A DNA stretch of 64,000 nucleotides from NCBI GenBank assembly GCA_029582165.1, contig CM055892.1, forward strand, positions 4,622,754-4,686,753, given 5' to 3'. The position numbers were made by a program, and so were the translations under genes. The DNA comes from Portulaca oleracea. Taxonomy: Eukaryota; Streptophyta; Magnoliopsida; Caryophyllales; Portulacaceae. A model generated the notes under the pieces. The model made no database searches. It saw nothing but the letters and a program-made list of their open reading frames with translations, and was not told where the DNA came from. Positions 1-9,544 of this stretch are shown here, piece after piece. The first letter of the stretch is position 1. Every line of letters starts with the position of its first letter.

Positions 1-555
1 CCAGCTTCAATGCATTCTCCTCATCGTGGTCGAGAGATTGTGGTGAGGGACTATGACTCAGGTGCATCCGTAGCGTACCCTGGCAGTCAAGCCCTAGCGG
101 ATGACGCTTCCTCACGTCCTGCACCATACGACGCCTCCTCCTTTGGTTCTGGCTCTTACTCTGCTGGGTGGCCAGTCCCGGCTCCTGGAGTGGGTCCTTC
201 ATGGACTGCGGGTACCCAAGAGTGGTCTGCACCCCAACACTCTTGGCTAGGAGGATCTACCTCTTCTGGTTGGCTTGACCGATTCTGGGCTGGTCCCGTA
301 TGGCCTACCCCTTCTGTTGAGTGGCGTGTTCCTGATCATTCATGGCTGGCTGGTTCACAGGATCATTCCATATCATCAACGTCGAGCGTGCATCCTTCCG
401 AAGTTCCCTTGTCTGGGCCACCTCAGACGGCTCCTGGTTCTGACTACTATTCCTGGGACACTTATTTTGGCACAGCTGGTGCCTCTAACACTGGGACTTC
501 TCATGCTGGTGCCGACCTAGTTGAGGACATCGGCGATTCGGGCTCCCTGTGGTGA
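1..555 (+). CDS. 3' end of an unidentified plus-strand ORF
   Basis: The frame is open from the window edge to a TGA at 553-555, so the start lies upstream. The 180-odd residues are rich in Ser, Pro, Gly and Trp and contain loose repeats of a SW-x-AG or SWLxGS type (for example HSWLGGS and HSWLAGS). I see no known domain. Composition falls sharply from GC-rich coding to AT-rich DNA right after the stop, which supports real coding up to that point. It has the same orientation as the antisense DUF7745-like gene downstream. It may be the tail of a second antisense gene of Tat1, or of a plant-mobile-domain protein, but nothing in the residues proves this. Confidence 0.4.
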   Translation, partial: PASMHSPHRGREIVVRDYDSGASVAYPGSQALADDASSRPAPYDASSFGSGSYSAGWPVPAPGVGPSWTAGTQEWSAPQHSWLGGSTSSGWLDRFWAGPVWPTPSVEWRVPDHSWLAGSQDHSISSTSSVHPSEVPLSGPPQTAPGSDYYSWDTYFGTAGASNTGTSHAGADLVEDIGDSGSLW

Positions 556-980
556 TCAAACCGATGACAAGCAATACTCTATGCATTTTTAGACTTCTGT
601 TATGCAAGGCTAATTTGTACTACTTTTCTTTGATATTATTTTTTTTTTATCTTAATGCAAGACCTTTATGCATTTTTTTTTCTTGTTTTATATGCAAGAC
701 TTGGTGGATGCACAATTTTATTCTATTAATGCATTTCTGAACGACTTTCTATATGACGGGATTAATCCCAACTTAATCCCACTTCCCCAAAAAGAAGAGA
801 AAATAAAAGAAAACGAAAACTTAAGTGTCAGAGTAAATTCGAGCAAAAAATTTTAGAACTGAGCATCATTGAGTTAGGATCCGAAACATTAAAATACACA
901 AACGGGCCAATTTGATTCCATGGCCCAAATACAATCAGAAGCGGGTGGGCCGAATTGCGGAAAGGCAGCCCATGTTGGCT

Positions 981-1000
981 GAAAGCCCGCGCGGGCTTTC
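981..1000. promoter_or_regulatory. 20 bp perfect palindrome
   Basis: GAAAGCCCGCGCGGGCTTTC is its own reverse complement. It lies about 205 bp upstream of the TATA box of the antisense gene and shares the CCCGCGCGGG core with palindromes in the LTR of the same element. Confidence 0.6.
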
Positions 1001-1056
1001 TCCTTAGTAAACCCCGGGCCTTGGGCTTGGGCGAGCGCGTGCGTGGACCTGGGCAC

Positions 1057-1080
1057 ATCAAAACCCGCGCGGGTTTTGAT
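1057..1080. promoter_or_regulatory. 24 bp perfect palindrome
   Basis: The half-site ATCAAAACCCGC is followed by its exact reverse complement. The inner 18 bp is the same motif found, with small changes, at 9517-9544, 10765-10784 and other places in the 9251-11084 LTR. It lies about 125 bp upstream of the TATA box at 1205. Confidence 0.65.
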
Positions 1081-1204
1081 TTATTTTCCTTTCTTTTTTT
1101 TTTTGCTAGCCGTTGCAAAATGGCTAAAATCATGGAATATGGAGGGCAACAGCTATGTGATCGTTGCTGGTCGTCTTCTCCATTTTTGATCATGCTTGGA
1201 GGTG

Positions 1205-1212
1205 TATAAATA
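1205..1212 (+). promoter_or_regulatory. TATA box of the antisense gene
   Basis: TATAAATA lies 92 bp before the ATG at 1297. The spacing allows a start site near 1235 and a leader of about 60 bases that is AC-rich, typical for plant mRNAs. No other ATG lies between a start near 1235 and the ATG at 1297. Confidence 0.6.
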
Positions 1213-1296
1213 CATCATATAATCATCACTCATCATCACTTCAAAGTCTTCTTCACATATTCTCCTAAAAACACAAAGAACATCCTCCCGATTCTC

Positions 1297-2757
1297 ATGG
1301 CTTTCGAGAAGAAACTTGCGACTTGGATGAGCACCTTATCCAAAGAAGAGAAGAAAGAGCTCGCTAGATACAGTTAACGAGCCTGATGAGTCTTCGTCAA
1401 GTGAGGATTAATCACGACTTTCTTCGTGCGGCGAAGACTTTATGGGATTCGAAGATGCATGTCTTTCGTTTCGCGTGGAAGGAGTTGTGTTCGCTTCTGG
1501 AGGAATGGTCCTCAATCTTAGGGACAAATCATTTTGCTCGGCCGACGTGACCTCCAACACCAATGGAAATCCCCAAGCAATACAAGGAGCTCTTATGTCT
1601 TCCGTCTTGGGTTATCGAAAGTGCAATATTCAGCGAAAAGGTACACTTCCGAATCATAGTTGAATATTTTCAATCGCCCGATACCTTGGAATATGGCCCG
1701 GTGATACGAGTGCGAGCGCTCGTATTATGTCTTCTCGGCGAGTTTTGGTTTTATCACGGCGGCAAAAGAACTAGACCGGCGAATTTAATCTAAATCGTCG
1801 ATGACATGTCTTGAGGCTACAATCCCGTGCCTCTAATGCTAGCGGAAACCATAATGGGCTTGGATGATCCCAATCCAGAACACGATTTTCGAGGGAGCCC
1901 GTTGCTACTTCAGGTATGTCATTCCTCTTTTCTGCCAATGTTTGATTTTTGCCTCTACTGGTTACAAAACCCGCGCGAGTTTCTGCCTCTTTTTTTTTTT
2001 TGGTTTGGGATAATTGGTGTGCAATCTAACCCTGGCTAACTGTTGGACAGATCTGGTTAATGGAGCATTTGGGCCTCATTGAAGAGCCCCGGACTTCATC
2101 GGCGTTGGCGAACTATTGTCAGAGAAAGAGGAAGTACACCGACCTCCACTCTGTAACGGAATGGATTGCTTTCTTAAAGGAGCCTCGGGAGATCTCATGG
2201 TGAATCGAATGGTGGCACATTTCTGAATATGTGACCCATGATTTCCGCAAGCTTATGTGTGTCTTGCCGGCTTGACGTACATGACTTTTTATTTTCCGGC
2301 GCGAGTGAAGCGTCAAATGGGTCGAAAGCAGGATATTCCCGAGCTTCTGTGTGAAACTCCCGATCAACTGAAGCTTCGAAGTTCGATGATTGAGTTATGG
2401 CTAAAGTATTGGGAAAGAAGACCAACTCTTAAATCCCCGCCAAAGGTACGTGCGTCTCACATTGCTGATGCTGGTTATCATGGATTGCTGATTGCTGTTA
2501 TTGAATCTCGCCGTGCTGGGGAAATGAGACGAAGGCAAGCATCAGCGAAGGAAAGGCTGGGTCCTCGTACATCGGTAAAGGACTGCCTTGGCGTAAGAGA
2601 CTCAGTGAAAGATAGACTGGGTCCGAGGGTTGAGGCGCGAAAACCAGGTAGGCGGGCCTATAATCCCAAGGACAAAGAGAAAACTCCTAACGGACCTAGG
2701 GACATGGAGACCGACCATGAGACAACTGGTGAAGTAGAGAAGGTGAAGCAAGATTAG
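1297..2757 (+). pseudogene. Antisense gene of Tat1, DUF7745 / plant-mobile-domain-like, broken
   Basis: The start is MAFEKKLATWMSTLSKEEKK, followed by stops. Pieces in changing frames then give a recognisable order: LWDSKMHVFRFAWKELCSLL (near 1445), the ALVLCLLGEFWF segment, YNPVPLMLAETIMGLDDP (near 1820-1880), IWLMEHLGLIEEP (2051 on) and FPARVKRQMGRKQDIPE (near 2296). These match the conserved blocks of DUF7745 and aminotransferase-like plant mobile domain proteins as I know them. The final open part, 2257-2757, ends in a charged Lys/Arg/Glu tail. A GT-AG intron (1914-2050) joins two blocks in frame. Function is unknown; related domains are known as extra ORFs of LTR elements. At least four stops or frame changes make this copy dead. 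Confidence 0.65.
1914..2050 (+). other. Predicted intron in the antisense gene
   Basis: The exon ends in CAG followed by GTATGT, a consensus plant donor, and the segment ends in a T-rich tract and GACAG before ATCTGG. Removing 137 bases joins the codons for SPLLLQ to IWLMEH without a frame change, as expected for this domain. The intron contains a degenerate copy of the AAAACCCGCGCG palindrome at 1966-1983. Confidence 0.6.
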
Positions 2758-2867
2758 AAGATGGATGTAATGAAGGAACTGAAACTGCTTTGCCAGAATA
2801 ATCTTTTTATTTAGTTATGCCTTTCAAATTTTCTTATGTTACAAATAATGTACTTGTATTTTCACTT

Positions 2868-2873
2868 AATAAA
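2868..2873 (+). terminator. Polyadenylation signal of the antisense gene
   Basis: AATAAA lies about 110 bp past the stop at 2757 in AT-rich DNA and before the tail-to-tail end of the integrase ORF on the other strand. This is a plausible cleavage signal, but it is a short motif. Confidence 0.35.
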
Positions 2874-3039
2874 GGAGAAATATTTATTCACAAATATTGT
2901 GTTCTTGCAAACTTTATTTTCCTTAAGTACATGAGCATTCATTAAATATATCCCAAGTGTCTGAAAATTGGCTTTCCAGTTGCTTGGTCATATTAAGCGT
3001 AGTATCGCTTGAGTTGATCCAAATTCGTGGACTGAATTA

Positions 3040-4164
3040 TATCTTCTCCATCCATGGTAGCAGAGCTGCCCTTCCCGGCAAGATATCCTTAATCATGTAT
3101 GGACCCTTCCAATTAGGTGCAAATTTTCCCCTTGGATCCTGTATAGGTGCCCTCATTTCCTTAAGCACCAAATCGCCTCCTTGAAGCAAACATCTTTTCA
3201 CCTTCTTATTAAAAGCTCGAGTGATTCTACTTTGGTATACTTGCACATTATGTAATGCTCTCAATCACCTTTCATCCATCAACATCAGCTCCTCGAACCT
3301 TGCCCTAGCCCATTCTGCTTCTGGCAACTGACTTTCAGCCACTATCCATAACGAAGGGATCGCTACTTCAATTGGTAAGACTGCCTCCATCCCATATACC
3401 AAGGAATACTGTGTTGCCCTCGTAGCAGTTCGTATAGAGGTTCAGTATCCCCATAGGGCAAATGCTAATTTATCTGGCCAATCCTTGTAAGTGACAACCA
3501 TCTTCTTGATAATCCCCGACACTATCTTATTGGTCGCTTCCACAGCTCCATTGGCTTGAGGTCGGTACGGCGAAGACCGATGATGCTGGATTTTGTAAGT
3601 GGCGAGCAAAGCTTCTACCTCCTTCCGAAAATTGCTTCCATTATCATTAATGATCTCATGAGGCACTCCGCATCGACATATGATGTTTTGAAGGATGAAT
3701 TTGGCTACGTGTTTTGATGTGAGTTTAGCAAACGAGGCTGCCTCTACCCATTTAGTGAAATAATCGATGGCGACCAATATGTACTCATGTCCTCTTGTTC
3801 CGGTTGGGTGTATCTTGCCAATGATGTCAATACCCCATACCGAGAATGGCCATGGAGATGTCAAAGTAGTCAGGTATGACGGGGGTTGATGCTGTACATT
3901 AGCATATTCTTGGCATTTATGGCACTTTCGAATGAACTCTAAGCAATCTGCCTCCATAGTGGACCAATAGTAACCAGCCCTTTGAATCATCTTTGCTAGC
4001 ATTCGTCCATTCATGTGGGGACCGCACTCTCCTCCGTGTACAGTAGTCATGATCTCCTTGGCACTCTTAGCATCGATGCATAGCAAATTAATGCCCGTAG
4101 GTGATTTCTTGTAGAGTTGATCTTGGATCAAGCAGTATTGTTGAGGTCTCGAAAATCTATGCAC
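3040..4164 (-). pseudogene. Tat1 integrase with end of RNase H
   Basis: The upstream edge reads QYCLIQDQLYKKSP, the usual linker after RNase H. The zinc-binding part follows (HGGECGPHMNG, then CLEFIRKCHKCQ), then the catalytic core with GIDIIG, the second acidic site in NDNGSNF and the third in ANGAVEATNKI. The C-terminal GPY-type module reads GKFAPNWKGPYMIKDILPGRAALL near 3060-3130. Two in-frame TGA codons, at about 3440 and 3264, stand where Tat proteins have Arg (CGA to TGA). All catalytic residues are visible, so the damage is limited to those stops and to the fusion at the upstream deletion. Confidence 0.85.
4138..4143 (-). other. Deletion junction removing RT palm and RNase H
   Basis: Reading the minus strand, RT runs to MCIDFRDLNN and then switches directly into the post-RNase H linker QYCLIQDQ. 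The bases at the join are CAACAA, which fit both an RT DLNK codon run and the QQ of the linker, so a short microhomology is likely. All RT motifs from the palm onward and the catalytic RNase H residues are missing. Confidence 0.75.
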
Positions 4165-5767
4165 ATGTGCACCTTCCCATCTTTCTTGGGCACTGGGACA
4201 ATGTTAGCAATCCACTCGGGGTACTGGACTGCTTTGATGAACTTAGCGTAATAGCATTAAGTTGCTTGATCACCTTTTCCTCGATCTTCTTAGCCCATTC
4301 AGGCTTGATCCTTCTAGCCTTTTGTCGAACCGGCTTCGCATTAGGAAGCAAAGGTATAGTATGTTCCACAATTTCCCTGTCAATCTCAGGCATGTCCTCA
4401 TAGGACCATGCGAATACATCCACAAATTCCTTGAGAAGCTCCGTGAATGCTACCCGTTCTTCTGCTGTGAGCGAGCTACCTAACTTCAATTCCCGAGGTT
4501 GTTCTTCTGTGCCCACATCTATGGTGATGATATCTTCCAACACCGCCATTTTATGCTCATGTTCATTAGAAAATTCTTTTAAGGGTATATTAAATTCCAG
4601 ATTATTATTGGCGCAGCAGCTCAGGGAAGAGGGGAAAGAAGAATCAGAGTAAGCAGAGAGGTTCATCTTATTGAATGCAGAAAGGAATACATCGCCAGCA
4701 GACTCAAGACCAGACTCAATTGACTCTAAACCATTAAAACCTAACTCTATGTCTTTAGGAACAGAATCTCCTACAAATAAAGCAAAATTATTCTCCTCAG
4801 CGTCGACCCACGAGACCGCCTTAACTTCTCCGTCTTCAGCAATCATAAGACTTGGATCAAAGCTTGGGTTGGACAGCGCAGCAACAACAACATCAACTTC
4901 AGACTTCTCCGGGATAGCTTCTTGTCCAAATAGCATGCTAAAAATGTTGCTTCCAACAAGATGAGTCCATTCTAATGGAGGCTGTTTGTCCTGAGTGGGA
5001 ACAAAGACTGTAGCTATATTAATGAAGCAATCGTTGAAGACTTCTAATCGGGCGACTTGAACACCTTTGTTCTTCAGATAGAATGGCTCAGGAAACCCAT
5101 AGTAGGGGAAGTCATCACCTTTCCTAACAAACTGTCCATTTAGAGTGAGTGGATAGGGCTTCATCTGGAATAAAGTGGGAGGATTGTCCATTCTCTTCTG
5201 TTCAACGATAGCCATTTTAGCGAACCTGACCTCCTTCTCGGTTGGTTTATACCCTAAGCTAAATCTTCCCTTTTGCTTAAAGGTCTTGAATACAGGAGAG
5301 ATTTTATTCTTCGGATTCCTCCCTAAAGGCATTCCAGGGAAATATCCTTGTTTCTTGAGCATAGCATGTACCTTGGGATTTGAGTAGTGATCGAAGTCAA
5401 AAGGTGCTTCATCCTTGCTCATCATTGCCACGAGCTCAAAATTGTGGAGTTCTTCGTCTATCGAGTTGTGCTCCACCTCAAGAGTTGACTGTTTAGGAGT
5501 GAAAATAGCATTGATAGATTCTCCTGAGATAGTGATCACTTGGCCTTGAACCAACATTTCCACCTTCTGATGTAAGGTGGATGCTATAGCATTACACTCG
5601 TAAAGCCATGGCCTCCCTAGTAGCAAATTGAAAGAGGCCGCCGGAATCTCTAGTACCACGAACTCTACATTCTGAGTGACGCTACCGGTAGTAATGGGCA
5701 ACACGACAGACTTCCGGGGTGAATTGTCATAAGCCCTGAGTTGTACACCATTTTGAGCCAAGTGTTG
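4144..5767 (-). pseudogene. Tat1 protease C-terminus, linker and RT N-terminus
   Basis: The segment continues the protease (LLLGRPWL near residue 50, the conserved GRPW block) and passes through a long acidic linker of about 350 residues typical of Tat elements. It enters RT with FAWSYEDMPEID, PVRQKARRI and KKIEEKVIKQLNA. A one-base frame change near 4245 is followed by the RT block VPVPKKDGKVHMCIDFRDLN. RT then stops at the deletion junction. The segment is in the same frame as gag-protease, separated only by two stop codons. Confidence 0.8.
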
Positions 5768-5773
5768 TTATTA
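5768..5773 (-). other. Tandem in-frame TAA TAA between gag-protease and pol
   Basis: Codons read GTA TAA TAA CAA CAC with the same frame open on both sides. The stops fall inside the protease, a few residues after the DNG active site, so they cannot be a normal gag-pol boundary. They are most simply inactivating mutations. Confidence 0.8.
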
Positions 5774-7771
5774 TACTCCCAATTTCTGTGCCGTCCTCCA
5801 AGGGCACACGTTTACAGCCGAACCGTTGTCAACCAAAACCAGTGGGATAGTTTTGTTGGAACATTGCACCGTGAGGTATAGGGCTTTGTTGTGAGATGCC
5901 CCTCCCTGAGGTAGATCTTCAATCCCAAAGGTGATCATCTCTTGTTGGGTAGCCGCATGAGCAACCAAAGTTTCAGGAGTTGTTGTAGGTGATACCGTGA
6001 GTGCTGTAAGGGCATCCAACATCTTTTGCCTATGAGCATGTGAAGTGCATATGAGTTGCCATATGGTGACCTCAGCCCTAGTCTTTTTGAGTTGAGAAAG
6101 AAGAGGGTCTTCAGGAGAGGTCTGATTGTCATCACCAGTTGTTGGTATAGGGTTAGGAATGGTCACTAGGATGGTGGTATTCTTGTTATTGTTGTGACGG
6201 CCAGACCGAGTAAGGAATGCTACGTCATCTGGTTCGTCTGTCTCCATCCATTCTGTCTCAGAATGCTCGTGCTCATCATCCTCATCACTGTCCCAAATAC
6301 CATGGATGAATAGACCTTTGGGGAACCCGACTATCTCGGGGACAGGTTGCCCTGTTTCTATAATCAAAGCAGAGGGGTCGAAGCTGAAATCCCCACATAA
6401 AATAGCATTTACATGCTCTAGCATAGGATTACTTTGATTGTTTGGTTTCTTAGCGGCAATCGGCATTGGTAGCGTCCTGGTCCTTATCATATCTTCTATC
6501 TTGTTCCTTAGAGTCCAACATTTCTCAATGTCATGGCCTCGACAATGGTGATAGCGGCAAAATTGGTTGGCGTCCCAATTTCTGCCCTTGATTTCTGGCT
6601 CTTCCTTCGGTAAGGGCAAAACCAGAATACCCTTCTTGACTAGACGGTCGAGAGCCTGAGAGTAAGGAACATCCAATGGTGTATAAGTCTCATATTTCGG
6701 TACATAAGGCCCCTTGCGCTGGATAGAGTTAGTCTCCATGATTTTAGGAGGGTGGCTAGCTGCACTAGTAGCCCTCCTGTTGGAGCTGGACCCTTTACAT
6801 CCAGGCGAAGTTATCTTATCATTGTGCATGGCTTCTAATTGGACACAGATGTCCTTCAAGTAATCAAAATCTTTGACGACATGATACCCCAAGTGCTTGG
6901 ATAGGCTGCTCTTGAGTCCTTGCTTAAAGGTAGATAACTGTAGACAAAGAGGAATTGTCTCGTTGATGTGGGACAATTTCGTATGCCACCTCTCAAAGTA
7001 ATCCATAAAGGACTCATCATCCCGCTGCTTCATGACGGTTAGATCATCCACTGTAGCTTGTTTCTTCTGGATGCGTGTGTAGTGGTGGATGAAAGCCTTG
7101 AACAATTCAGTCCAGCTGGCTTTGATTTGGGGTGACAGAGCGTGATACCATACTTTCGGTTCTCCATCTAGGGTGGATGGGAAGATAGTAGAGTATAGGT
7201 CAACATCAATTCGATTTAAGGGTGCCAACCTCATGAACTCCTCCACATGATGAATAGGGTTCTCAAAAGGTTTGAACCTAATATTCGGCACTTCAACTTT
7301 GTCAACTATCTTCAAAGTTGGCTGAACAGGTAATGGAACCTCTAAGTACTTTTCAACAAAAGTCGGAACAGAGCTCATTGCCTTGGTAAGGATTTCTAAC
7401 TTCTGCTCAAGAGCTTTAATAGTGGGATCCCTTGTAGACTTTTCACGTGTGTTAACCTTAGCCTTAGATATCCCCGTTCCTCCAGAATCTGGGGATATCT
7501 TGATGATTTCAGAATCAGATTCATATCCATGCATTTCTTCATCATCTTCTTCAGCATTCAACCCTAACTTGCTGTTGATCTTAGTGATGGCTTGCAGCAT
7601 GCCATCCATCACCTGTTGTTGTTCATTCATCCTTTTGCCCATCTTTTGTTCCTGCTCTAGGGAATTAGCGAAGACTAGACCCTGCATCTTGGTGTAGAGC
7701 TCGTCCAAATGCTTCGTGATGTTAGCTTCAGTGCTTTGGACCGGGATCTCTTGGAATTGCTCTCCAGACAT
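5771..7771 (-). CDS. Tat1 gag and protease active site
   Basis: From the first ATG at 7771 the frame gives 666 codons; it is also open upstream to about 7819 but without an ATG. The N-terminal part has a Gln/Glu-rich helical stretch (residues 25-80). The retrotransposon gag core follows, with FKPFENPIHHVEEFMRLAPL, KVWYHALSP and ESFMDYFERWHTKL. A zinc-knuckle variant, FCRYHHCRGHDIEKC, has His in place of the second Cys, as is usual for Tat. The C-terminus carries the protease site LVDNGSAVNVCP, where D-N-G is the Tat form of the catalytic triad. The gag part is uninterrupted, so this is the best preserved gene of the element. Confidence 0.88.
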   Translation of the reverse strand: MSGEQFQEIPVQSTEANITKHLDELYTKMQGLVFANSLEQEQKMGKRMNEQQQVMDGMLQAITKINSKLGLNAEEDDEEMHGYESDSEIIKISPDSGGTGISKAKVNTREKSTRDPTIKALEQKLEILTKAMSSVPTFVEKYLEVPLPVQPTLKIVDKVEVPNIRFKPFENPIHHVEEFMRLAPLNRIDVDLYSTIFPSTLDGEPKVWYHALSPQIKASWTELFKAFIHHYTRIQKKQATVDDLTVMKQRDDESFMDYFERWHTKLSHINETIPLCLQLSTFKQGLKSSLSKHLGYHVVKDFDYLKDICVQLEAMHNDKITSPGCKGSSSNRRATSAASHPPKIMETNSIQRKGPYVPKYETYTPLDVPYSQALDRLVKKGILVLPLPKEEPEIKGRNWDANQFCRYHHCRGHDIEKCWTLRNKIEDMIRTRTLPMPIAAKKPNNQSNPMLEHVNAILCGDFSFDPSALIIETGQPVPEIVGFPKGLFIHGIWDSDEDDEHEHSETEWMETDEPDDVAFLTRSGRHNNNKNTTILVTIPNPIPTTGDDNQTSPEDPLLSQLKKTRAEVTIWQLICTSHAHRQKMLDALTALTVSPTTTPETLVAHAATQQEMITFGIEDLPQGGASHNKALYLTVQCSNKTIPLVLVDNGSAVNVCPWRTAQKLGV

Positions 7772-9228
7772 GGTGCTGTCGCTAGTTGCAGATGGATCGT
7801 AATAAGGGTTCGGAATCAAACGACCAGTTCACAGATCTCGAATGCGGGCTCGGAGTCGATCACCAATGATGCCTGCATGGAAATTCAAAGTTAGAACACT
7901 CAATGACATACTCTGACACGTACTACCCGATGCATGCATGCCCTAGGAGACCTATATGATCCTAAATGACTCGACACATATATGCTGACACAAGAGACTC
8001 ACCCACTTTCTGGGAGTGCATGACCTAACTCTATATGGACCTATGGACAAAACATTATAAAGGGCCGCACAAAGCCAAACATAGCGAGCGGGTCATCAAC
8101 CGATAGGCTCCAGTAAGTGTTTCTCAATTCGGATGGGCCTAATCCACAGGCCGACCGTTTTAAGGAGAATCCGTAACTCGACCTAATAATTCAGACAACT
8201 CAAGCCATAATGACTATTATGCGGACTAGAATAATGTTTCAACCAAACTGACGACCCAACTCTTTTTTTTTTTTACCTCTTTTATTGCTTTTTTTTTTTT
8301 GTAGTCGAGGAAAATGGATATTATAAAGGATTGAACAAAGTCAACAATAAGCTAGTCGTAATTAATTTATGGGCCTAATCAATAAATCCAATATGGTTGG
8401 GGCTAACAACGGGCCGACCATAAATGCGGTGAATTTATTAATTAAATCGATAAATTAATTTTCTCGAGCCTAGTGACTATTATGCAATCTAAAATGCTAT
8501 CCATTTACTTTGTTGGACTTTTAATTAATTCTTGGACCCTTGTTAAGAGAATTTCGTAAAGGGTCATATAATATCATCAAAGGTGAGTTGATTTTTATTT
8601 ATTAATTAAAATAATTACCTTTTAAGCATAAATGGGCCCTTCCACTTGGGCTAACCGTGATACTTTTTGAGTTAATTATTCTAATTAATAAATAATCATT
8701 TTCTCAATCTAATGAATTTTACATGGACTAATACAAAACCTCTAAACTAGAGTCGACTCAAAGGAAAAAGAAAGGGAATGAGGTAGCACATAGCACATAG
8801 CACATAGCATACAACATGAAGGGATACCCTTAACCAAGGTTCTATATTCACGGATTTTTCTATGGTTGGATTACATGGCCTACCGCACGTTTTCCTCTCC
8901 ATACCCCATACCTTCAGGTAAGGAGTGCGAGATATTGCTCAAAGAACTTCAAGGAAGCCCTTTGAGTGTAACGCGGGGAGAGGAGAGACCAAATGCTTGG
9001 CGATGTAGAGTGCATCACACAAGTAGTGGCCTACCCGCTCTCGAGGGAATCACCTAGGTATAACTTAACTGTCGCCTTTGTGCTAACGTGTCAAAAGATG
9101 CGATTAGGGGCCCGGTATGCAAAGGATGCCTAAAAAGAATTATAAAATTGCGAAATAAATCAACTTCTCCTTTTTACAATTTCAATTTAATTCGATTCTT
9201 TCAAGTTTTACCCTCTTTTTAAGTTTAA
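7772..9228 (-). other. Tat1 untranslated leader
   Basis: About 1.45 kb between PBS and gag. It has no long ORF, several poly(T) runs, and blocks such as CATTATAAAGGGCCG and GTGTTTCTCAATTCGGATGG that recur in the leaders at 39243-40597 (Tat2) and 49762-50783 (Tat3). Shared order of these blocks shows that the three elements belong to related families. Confidence 0.7.
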
Positions 9229-9247
9229 GTCCCCAGTGGAATCGCCA
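9229..9247 (-). other. Primer binding site, tRNA-Arg type
   Basis: The minus strand reads TGGCGATTCCACTGGGGAC three bases inside the LTR end. Tat/Ogre elements use a tRNA-Arg primer with a nearly identical site. Confidence 0.75.
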
Positions 9248-9516
9248 ATCTGTAGGACCCCGGGAAAAGCGAACACTTTTCTCCGTGATGCGCTACTTAA
9301 TGATCGGGAGCCGACTAAGGTTGCTTAATCCTTAAATAAAGATATTTTTATTTTCGAAATTCATTTTCGGGATGGTGAAATTTTATTTATTTTACAAATC
9401 CATTTTTTTTTATTATTTAAACACTTGAAATTGCACCAAAAATATATTAAATATAACTTAAAATTGGCCCAAACAGCAAATTCAAGCCCAAAAGAAAGCA
9501 ACCCGACCGCCAAGAG

Positions 9517-9544
9517 CTGTCAAAACCCGCGTGGGTTTTGACAG
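9517..9544. promoter_or_regulatory. 28 bp palindrome with one mismatch in Tat1 LTR
   Basis: CTGTCAAAACCCGC is followed by GTGGGTTTTGACAG, complementary except at the centre. In the element's orientation it lies downstream of the TATA-like site. Confidence 0.55.

Larger units (their letters stand above)
556..1204 (+). other. Spacer and upstream region of the antisense gene
   Basis: The first part is AT-rich, with several short direct repeats of a TATGCAAG or ATGCAAGAC type, and looks like a 3' untranslated region. From about 900 the sequence turns GC-rich and holds two perfect palindromes (981-1000 and 1057-1080), then a T-rich tract and the TATA box at 1205. The ORFs in this stretch are short and unconvincing. 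Confidence 0.5.
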
